DNA from: Planctomycetota bacterium
Lineage (GTDB): Bacteria; Planctomycetota; Planctomycetia; Pirellulales; Pirellulaceae
Length of the DNA stretch: 10,757 bases
NCBI GenBank assembly: GCA_024277285.1
Contig: JAJRVM010000073.1
Span: 1 to 10,757, forward strand
Direction of reading: 5' to 3'
Shown here: positions 6,010 to 10,757 of the stretch, one piece after another
Layout of the letters: every line of letters begins with the position of its first letter
Position numbering within the stretch: position 1 is the first letter of the stretch
The notes under the pieces: model-generated
Database searches by the model: none
The model's input: the letters and a program-made list of their open reading frames with translations, nothing else
Told to the model about the DNA's origin: nothing
Program-made: the position numbers and the translations under genes

Positions 6010-6876
6010 ATGTCGTTAGCTGCCACGTACGGGGCCGGGAAATTCGGTCTCTCGTTCGAGTTATACCCACCCAAGACCGACAAGGGCGAAGCCGCATTGA
6101 TCGCTCACGTCGAACTGCTCATGGCGTGCAAGCCAAGTTTTGTCACCTGCACCTACGGCGCCGGCGGATCGACTCGACAAAAGACGCTCGATATCATCGC
6201 GCAGGTCAAACAGAAATTTGACGTACCGACCGCCTCGCACTTGACGTGTGTCGGCTCAAGTGTCGAACAGCTGCGCGAGTACCTGAATCAAGCGCAACAG
6301 ATCGGCGTTAACGCGATCGTCGCACTGCGTGGCGATCCGCCGCGTGGGGAAGAGACGTTCCAAGCACCTGAAAACGGTCTTCACTACGCGAACGAACTCG
6401 TGGCGCTGATTCGTGACGAATTCCCTCAATTCGGCGTGGCAGTGGCCGGCTACCCCGAAACGCATCAAGAAGCCATCAGCAGCCAAATCGATCTGGACAA
6501 CCTCAAACGCAAGGTCGAAACGGGCGCCGACGTCGTCATTACGCAGCTATTCTACAACAATGACGATTTCCTGCGTTTTCGCCAACGGTATGAGGCAGCG
6601 GGAATTCAAGTGCCACTGGTGCCGGGAATTCTGCCGGTCAACAGTCTGGCTCAGGCGCGGCGCGTTACTTCGATGTGCAAGGCAATGCTGCCGCCCGAGT
6701 TCGTCGAGCGACTGGCGCGCCACGATGATTCCGCGTGGCAGTATCAAGTGGGCGTCGATTTCGCCACGCAACAGGTACGCGACTTGGTGGACGAAAGGGT
6801 GCCCGGCATCCATTTCTACGTGCTCAACAAGTCCCCTGCAACACTCGCCGTCCTGAAGGCCGCCGAACAGATCTAA
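6010..6876 (+). CDS. metF: 5,10-methylenetetrahydrofolate reductase
   Basis: This 288-residue flavoprotein reduces 5,10-methylene-THF to 5-methyl-THF, the methyl donor for methionine synthesis. It covers the whole bacterial MetF barrel. FELYPPK (16-22) carries the catalytic Glu17. TYGAGGSTR (48-56) and ALRGDPPRG (105-113) follow, with the Asp that contacts flavin in the family. Next come AGYPETH (146-152), ITQLFYN (177-183) with the folate-contacting Gln, VPGILP (204-209) and the closing GIHFYVLNKS (266-275). The length is usual for bacterial MetF, and no C-terminal SAM-binding regulatory domain (as in eukaryotes) is present. The enzyme is cytosolic and FAD-dependent. It is not next to metH or metE; it converges with the sigma factor gene downstream. 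Control may act through the long leader and repeat array upstream, which is inference only. Confidence 0.97.
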   Translation: MSLAATYGAGKFGLSFELYPPKTDKGEAALIAHVELLMACKPSFVTCTYGAGGSTRQKTLDIIAQVKQKFDVPTASHLTCVGSSVEQLREYLNQAQQIGVNAIVALRGDPPRGEETFQAPENGLHYANELVALIRDEFPQFGVAVAGYPETHQEAISSQIDLDNLKRKVETGADVVITQLFYNNDDFLRFRQRYEAAGIQVPLVPGILPVNSLAQARRVTSMCKAMLPPEFVERLARHDDSAWQYQVGVDFATQQVRDLVDERVPGIHFYVLNKSPATLAVLKAAEQI

Positions 6877-6949
6877 CCGCGCGTGCCGCGACGCACTCCG
6901 CGCGCGACGCACTGGTTCTCGACCCAGCGGCAACACTCCAACACGCGCG

Positions 6950-6995
6950 AAAAAAAACGCGGAACGTGGTCGCTGCAAGACCACATTCCGCGTTT
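6950..6995 (-). terminator. Intrinsic terminator of the sigma factor gene
   Basis: AAACGCGGAA (6955-6964) pairs with TTCCGCGTTT (6986-6995), and GTGGTC (6966-6971) pairs with GACCAC (6979-6984), with a single C-A mismatch between them and a 7-base loop. On the minus strand the stem runs into eight T, which is ideal for termination about 60 bases after the sigma factor stop. On the plus strand only TTT follows, so it may stop metF transcripts weakly as well. Confidence 0.92.
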
Positions 6996-7053
6996 ACGAC
7001 GCGCAATCACATGAACCGCTGCCGAAGCATCTCCCCCTCCCGAAGCACTTCAC

Positions 7054-8685
7054 TCAAGCATTGCCTGCCGCAGCATCTTCGATCTGGGCCATGTCGATGC
7101 CGTCCAGGAACCCGGCCAAGACGCGACAACGGTAAGGTTGTTGAAGCTTGCGGACGGCCTTCGACTCGATCTGGCGAACACGTTCGCGCGTGACAGAAAA
7201 GATCTTGCCAACTTCTTCCAGCGTATAGCTGTATCCGTCCGCCAGGCCGTAGCGAAGTCGCAAGATCTCGCGTTCGCGGTAATTCAAGCCTTCCAACGCC
7301 TCGGCAATGCGGTGCTTCAACGATTCCTGATTGGTTTCGTAAAGCGGATCGTCGTCGCGATAGTCTTCCAGAAACTCGCCAAAATAGCTGTCGTCATGAT
7401 CTCCTACCGGCTGATCGAGCGACAGTGGCTGGCGTGCCATTTTCATGATGCAACGCGTGTCGTCCAGTGACAGGCCAGCGCGACTGGCGGTTTCTTCCGG
7501 CGTGGGATCGCGGCCCAGCTCCTGGACCAGGTCACGTGTCACGGTCCGTACTTTGCTCATCGTATCGATCATGTGGACCGGCACTCGGATCGTGCGACTT
7601 TGGTCGGCAATCGCTCGCGTGATCGCCTGGCGAATCCACCAAGTCGCGTAGGTCGAGAACTTGTAGCCGCGAGCATGTTCAAACTTGTCGACCGCACGCA
7701 TCAGGCCAGTATTGCCTTCCTGGATCAGGTCCAGGAAGCTGAGCCCACGGTTGCGGTACTTCTTGGCAATCGAAACGACCAACCGCAAGTTACCTGCCGA
7801 CAACGTACGCTTCGCCGCATCGTAGGCGTTTTGATACGTAACCGTTTGCTCGACACGCCGCTTCAAAGTCGCCGGACTCTCGAACGTCATCCGCATGTAA
7901 CTGTGCAACTCCTCACGCAGCTCGTGAATCGAGCGGCCCTGCAAATGCCCCATCGTCTCGACTTCCACGATCTGTAACTTGAGCAGCTGCATGCGGTCGG
8001 AAATCTCGTGCAGTTTCTCAAACAACGGCTGCAGTCGATTCGTGCGCAAATTCATCTCCTCGACCAGGCGAACTGCTTTGTTGCGACGCCGCACCAGACG
8101 CATCCAAGCTGCGTGCCGCTGTTGGTCCGTGTACCGCTTACTGATCGCAATGCGGAAGTCGCGCTGGTTGCTTTTCAGTAAGTGCTTCAGCGTCTTCACG
8201 TTCGGCCCAAGACGTCGCATGATGTCACGCTTGGCCACGGTGTTGGTCACCGAAACTTCGATCGTGCGGTCCAACCGCAGCTTGCCGTCGTGCACCTGTT
8301 GTAACGCTTGCACTGCACCTTGCAGAATGAAGTCGTTGGCCAACATCGAGTGGCGATAGCGAGTGCGAGTTTCTTCGATCTTCTTCGCAGCGTCAATCTC
8401 TTCGACACGTTTGAGCAACGGAATTTCACCCATCTGCATCAAGTACATGCGGACCGGGTCGTCGGTGTTGTCGACCAGACTGCCCGTCTTGGTCGCGTCG
8501 CTCAAGTCGCCATGGGCCGAGAATCCATCCAAATCGTCGTGAGCGTCGGTCCCATTAGAGAGCGATTTCCCACGCCGAGGACGGCGGCCTGGAGTGGCTT
8601 CGCGGTCGGCTTGCTGACGCGTCAGCCCCGTGTCACTGTTGTTTCGGCATTTCTTGGCGGCGGTCTTGCGAGTTGTTTTGGTCAA
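7054..8685 (-). CDS. rpoD: RNA polymerase sigma-70 family factor, primary-like (RpoD/SigA)
   Basis: This 543-residue sigma factor directs RNA polymerase to promoters. Region 1.2 is [19 protein letters not shown] (about 75-93). A long basic, helix-rich spacer follows (about 105-285). Region 2 includes [19 protein letters not shown] and [21 protein letters not shown] (about 287-362), with the promoter-melting and -10 reading residues of housekeeping types. Region 3 starts at [10 protein letters not shown]. The finger-like [15 protein letters not shown] precedes region 4. The -35 helix-turn-helix is [20 protein letters not shown] (488-507). Classical region 1.1 is missing; the N-terminus is Lys/Arg-rich. 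I chose the TTG start at 8685 because AAGGAG lies seven bases upstream and the protein then begins (M)[11 protein letters not shown]. An ATG at 8817 would add 44 unlikely residues. Planctomycetes often carry several such factors, so the primary role is likely but not proven. Confidence 0.96.
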   Translation of the reverse strand: MTKTTRKTAAKKCRNNSDTGLTRQQADREATPGRRPRRGKSLSNGTDAHDDLDGFSAHGDLSDATKTGSLVDNTDDPVRMYLMQMGEIPLLKRVEEIDAAKKIEETRTRYRHSMLANDFILQGAVQALQQVHDGKLRLDRTIEVSVTNTVAKRDIMRRLGPNVKTLKHLLKSNQRDFRIAISKRYTDQQRHAAWMRLVRRRNKAVRLVEEMNLRTNRLQPLFEKLHEISDRMQLLKLQIVEVETMGHLQGRSIHELREELHSYMRMTFESPATLKRRVEQTVTYQNAYDAAKRTLSAGNLRLVVSIAKKYRNRGLSFLDLIQEGNTGLMRAVDKFEHARGYKFSTYATWWIRQAITRAIADQSRTIRVPVHMIDTMSKVRTVTRDLVQELGRDPTPEETASRAGLSLDDTRCIMKMARQPLSLDQPVGDHDDSYFGEFLEDYRDDDPLYETNQESLKHRIAEALEGLNYREREILRLRYGLADGYSYTLEEVGKIFSVTRERVRQIESKAVRKLQQPYRCRVLAGFLDGIDMAQIEDAAAGNA

Positions 8686-8692
8686 GGTGCAG

Positions 8693-8698
8693 CTCCTT
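8693..8698 (-). promoter_or_regulatory. Strong ribosome binding site deciding a TTG start
   Basis: On the minus strand AAGGAG stands seven bases before the TTG at 8685. This near-perfect Shine-Dalgarno sequence has no ATG at the correct distance, so it is the main argument for the non-AUG start of the sigma factor. Confidence 0.85.
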
Positions 8699-8765
8699 GA
8701 GCGAGCGGGATTTGGCTTTTCAGCCGTGTGGCGGTAAGCGTCGTTTGTTCGTTGCTCCAGTGAAT

Positions 8766-8781
8766 TGCACGCTTGATGCCA
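8766..8781 (-). promoter_or_regulatory. Weak candidate sigma-54 (-24/-12) promoter
   Basis: The minus strand reads TGGCATCAAGCGTGCA. It keeps the GG-N10-GC spacing and most of the TGGCAYR-N4-TTGCW consensus, with about two mismatches. Transcription from it would start about 70 bases before the TTG start. One such match in 10 kb can occur by chance. Confidence 0.2.
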
Positions 8782-9132
8782 ACCGTCCGCAAATCGCTCA
8801 AAAAACGTCATAACCACCCCATCCTCAACGACTTAAAGAAATCCCACCAATTAACACGACGCCGCCAAACTGCTGCAAAACCTCAACGCCCGTGGCGTTT
8901 TCTCACCTCGCTGCGACGCGATCACCCTGCTCGATCCCCCCCGCCTGCGCTGGCATGATGAAACGGTGGGTGTTTGGTGAAACTGGAGGGAATTCGTGCT
9001 CAGGGCTCGCTACGCCCCTGGGCACTTGATGAGTCTCGCCGCGAATATCAGGTGTCGCAGCGCACTTCTCCGACGCCAATGCGTTCGGTTAGCAGCAAGA
9101 GCACGCCAAAAGCATTTTCGCCAGCGCAGCGA

Positions 9133-9189
9133 CTCCCCCTCCCCCTCTCTCTCCCCCTCTCTCTCTCTCTCTCTCCCCCTCCCTCTCTC
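9133..9189. repeat. 57-nt homopyrimidine (CT/C5) tract
   Basis: Every base from 9133 to 9189 on the plus strand is C or T, made of CT dinucleotide runs and CCCCC blocks, with purines only on the other strand. Part of it has mirror symmetry around a C5 block, the kind of sequence able to form triplex (H-) DNA. It is immediately downstream, in the minus-strand sense, of a terminator. Such tracts expand and contract by slippage. Confidence 0.95.
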
Positions 9190-9191
9190 AG

Positions 9192-9228
9192 AAAAAATGA
9201 CAGGGCCCGACGATTGCCGCGCCCTGTC
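9192..9228 (-). terminator. Minus-strand intrinsic terminator
   Basis: GACAGGGC (9199-9206) pairs perfectly with GCCCTGTC (9221-9228) across a 14-base loop. On the minus strand the stem is followed by A and then TTTTTT. It would end transcripts coming from the small gene at 9622-10032, though 393 bases past its stop codon, or from an unrecognised RNA between them. Confidence 0.75.
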
Positions 9229-9621
9229 GTATGATGAGACATGAGTATGAAAGCTCACGATCCGCAAACCGCTTGCTTTGTTCCTTATGCAGCAGGCGTG
9301 CCAACGCCGCGAGAATCGGCTGAGAGTGGCTATTTCGCGAGGATCACGGCATTTCGTGAGCCAGCGACACGCTTTGATGTTCGCCCCGCCATCTCAGCCT
9401 GAGACGCCCGTCCCAATGTGAGACGTCCACGGTCGTTCTTGCCATCATGACTGCCGACGTACATGCCGAGATTCCGCAGAACCAGACACGCGAAAACAAT
9501 CCCGGAGGGTCAGCACCACGATTGCCGTGAGGCAGCCGAGTCAGGGCAAGAGAGGACGAGGCAGCTATCGGCAAACGCGCCGCAACAGTCACTCCTGGGC
9601 GTGCCAGCTTCGGATTGCGTT

Positions 9622-10032
9622 TCAGATTGCCATGCCCCGATACTGCCGCCCTTTTTGGCCGGGCAGAAGGGTGCGTGGATCGTAGGCCGATGGCGGAACC
9701 GACGCATCAAGCTCCGTCGAATCGTCAGCTTTCAGGTAGAACACGCGGCGAATGTACCCGTTCGTTTTCGGGCAGCGCCGAGCGTTGGGCGTCAGCTTCG
9801 CATAGCCAACCACGCGGCCACCATCGCCAAAAGAAATCGGACCTCGCCGGCTGCGCGCGGTACGAACCACCTTCACTCGCACGTACGGCAACGCCTCTAC
9901 ATCTTCAAGCCAAACGATGCTCTTCTCGTAGAGCAATGGATCATCCTTGCCGTAGCCCTCAAGATCGCCGGGCGAGATGAGTCGAATGACCTCCAAACCA
10001 CCCTCATTCAGATACCGAAATCGAGTCTTCAT
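9622..10032 (-). CDS. Hypothetical protein, unrecognised
   Basis: This 136-residue soluble, charged protein has no family I recognise. It begins MKTRFRYLNEGGLEVIRLIS and contains LEDVEALPYVRVKVVRTARS and GDGGRVVGYAKLTP. It ends LPGQKGRQYRGMAI. There is no signal peptide, membrane segment or cysteine-rich motif; only one Cys is seen. Alternating charged and hydrophobic residues suggest a small beta-rich fold. I chose the ATG at 10032 because AAGAGG (10040-10045) lies seven bases upstream; an ATG at 10089 would add 19 residues without such a site. Both flanks are gene-free. The good ribosome binding site and protein-like composition support a real gene, but it could also be lineage-specific or decaying. 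Confidence 0.6.
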   Translation of the reverse strand: MKTRFRYLNEGGLEVIRLISPGDLEGYGKDDPLLYEKSIVWLEDVEALPYVRVKVVRTARSRRGPISFGDGGRVVGYAKLTPNARRCPKTNGYIRRVFYLKADDSTELDASVPPSAYDPRTLLPGQKGRQYRGMAI

Positions 10033-10296
10033 CAGCTTGCCTCTTCTACTCTCGACATGCCCCGCACTGGCCTGGGTCGCGATCGTCAAACCGGGTGAAC
10101 CGCCCTCCCGAAGCCCAGGCCCGCACCCTCACCGGCCGGCGCTGAGTCATCCTTCTCACCAGCAGCTGCCAGCTCGCCCCCTCCAATACCCAAGCCGCAC
10201 CAAGCGTTCCCCAGCCCCTGCTCCAACCATCTATTCTAATCAAACGCACCGCCAACGGAACGAAAACGTGGCACAAAACGATCCATCCACCCGACT

Positions 10297-10351
10297 AGCA
10301 CCGTGCCAGCACCGTGCCAGTACCGTGCCAGTACCGTGCCAGTACCGTACG
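10297..10351 (+). repeat. 11-bp tandem repeat, five units
   Basis: Two units AGCACCGTGCC, two units AGTACCGTGCC and a diverged last unit AGTACCGTACG follow without gaps. The ordered change of variants suggests stepwise duplication. An 11-bp period is close to one DNA turn and is not a multiple of three, so this is unlikely to be coding. Confidence 0.93.
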
Positions 10352-10430
10352 ATTTTACCTACTTCGGGGAGCCACCTCAGAACCAGCGCCGAGAGGCAAG
10401 GGCAAAAACACGGTAAGAACGCAAAACGCC

Positions 10431-10473
10431 AAAAAAACAGGGGCGCGGCCAGCCAAACGGCCAGCCGCACCCC
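10431..10473 (-). terminator. Strong minus-strand intrinsic terminator
   Basis: GGGG (10440-10443), GCGGC (10445-10449) and GCC (10452-10454) pair with GGC (10459-10461), GCCGC (10464-10468) and CCCC (10470-10473). A C-A mismatch, a CA/CA internal loop and an AAAC loop interrupt the stem. On the minus strand it is followed by TG and seven T. It would end a transcript entering from the right edge of the window; no gene for it is visible here. Confidence 0.8.
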
Positions 10474-10700
10474 ATCAGCGGGATCACACCTCTTCGTATT
10501 TTTTCTGGCATCACGCCAGTGACACCAACTGGCCTGACGACGGCCCAGCCGACCAACCCGGTGGCGGCCTTCACCCAACCGGGCGGGGCTGACCAAGCTC
10601 GACTACTGGCTGAGCAAAGAAACGCCTCTCCTCTGCCCACCCACCACCTCAGCCTTCCAAAAAACCTCTCAAGAGTCGCCTTGCCCAATCACTTGTATGC

Positions 10701-10757
10701 ATCTTCTCAGGGTCATCTTCTCAGGGTCATCTTCTCAGGGTCATCTTCTCAGGGTCA
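10701..10757 (+). repeat. 14-bp tandem repeat running off the right edge
   Basis: Four exact copies of ATCTTCTCAGGGTC start at 10701, 10715, 10729 and 10743, and the last base begins a fifth. The array is cut by the window end, so its full length is unknown. The perfect identity of the copies implies recent expansion, or an assembly edge caused by the repeat. Confidence 0.95.

Larger units (their letters stand above)
8686..9621. other. Gene-free region upstream of the sigma factor
   Basis: About 930 bp without a supported gene. It contains the sigma factor leader, a 10-bp stem GTGCTCAGGG (8996-9005) with CCCTGGGCAC (9016-9025), the pyrimidine tract and a minus-strand terminator. The part from 9229 to 9621 shows only weak open frames on both strands. 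One of 53 codons starts at ATG 9241 but has no ribosome binding site. Confidence 0.55.
10033..10757. other. Gene-free right end rich in repeats
   Basis: About 725 bp with no supported gene. Frames on both strands here are Pro/Ser/Arg-rich, cross the repeats and the terminator, and look accidental. The region contains an 11-bp repeat array, a strong minus-strand terminator, a 5-bp hairpin CTGGC-ATCAC-GCCAG after a T run near 10505, and a 14-bp repeat array at the edge. Confidence 0.55.

Noticed and set aside
9241..9402. 53-codon plus-strand frame starting MSMKAHDPQT
   Set aside because: It has no ribosome binding site, neutral third-position composition, and sits just behind a minus-strand terminator.
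9344..9592. 82-codon minus-strand frame between the hypothetical gene and the terminator
   Set aside because: No ribosome binding site or recognisable motif; composition looks accidental.
9977..10522. 181-codon plus-strand frame at the right end
   Set aside because: It is Pro/Ser/Arg-rich, crosses an 11-bp repeat array and a terminator hairpin, and overlaps a better minus-strand gene.

Overview
The window looks like a chromosomal segment of a planctomycete, probably of the Pirellulaceae type. The best evidence is the large sigma-70 factor on the minus strand. Its signature stretches ([17 protein letters not shown], a long basic helical spacer between regions 1.2 and 2, and [20 protein letters not shown] before region 4) are those I associate with planctomycete primary-like sigma factors. 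A stand-alone Flp pilin, a GlmU_Nter-like sugar nucleotidyltransferase, wide gene spacing and a moderately high G+C content fit this. I assigned the organism from remembered family features, not from a search.

Layout, left to right. Positions 1-610 hold no convincing gene, only a short protein-like frame that may be a remnant. A typical 2-Cys peroxiredoxin (611-1207, +) is followed by a strong intrinsic terminator. A small Flp/Fap-type pilin (1715-1894, +) follows, with a hairpin upstream and a probable terminator downstream. A membrane-anchored GGDEF diguanylate cyclase lies on the minus strand (2321-3418). A long gene-poor stretch with two hairpins leads to a GlmU_Nter-like putative sugar nucleotidyl-/acyltransferase (4238-5485, +). 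A 524-bp gap with a four-copy tandem repeat and a possibly structured leader precedes metF (6010-6876, +). metF converges on the sigma factor gene (7054-8685, -), with a strong minus-strand terminator between them. The last 2 kb hold one small unrecognised minus-strand gene (9622-10032), a 57-nt pure pyrimidine tract, two minus-strand intrinsic terminators and two tandem-repeat arrays, one of which runs off the right edge.

The genes look like independent single-gene transcription units: intergenic gaps are large and several genes have their own terminator. The themes are peroxide defence, surface pili, c-di-GMP signalling, cell-envelope or sugar-nucleotide metabolism, one-carbon/methionine metabolism and transcription. 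No operon, CRISPR array, tRNA, rRNA or transposase was seen. The least explained parts are the non-coding ones: short tandem repeats in four separate intergenic regions, the metF leader, and terminators that do not sit directly behind a visible gene. I see no clear new multi-gene system.
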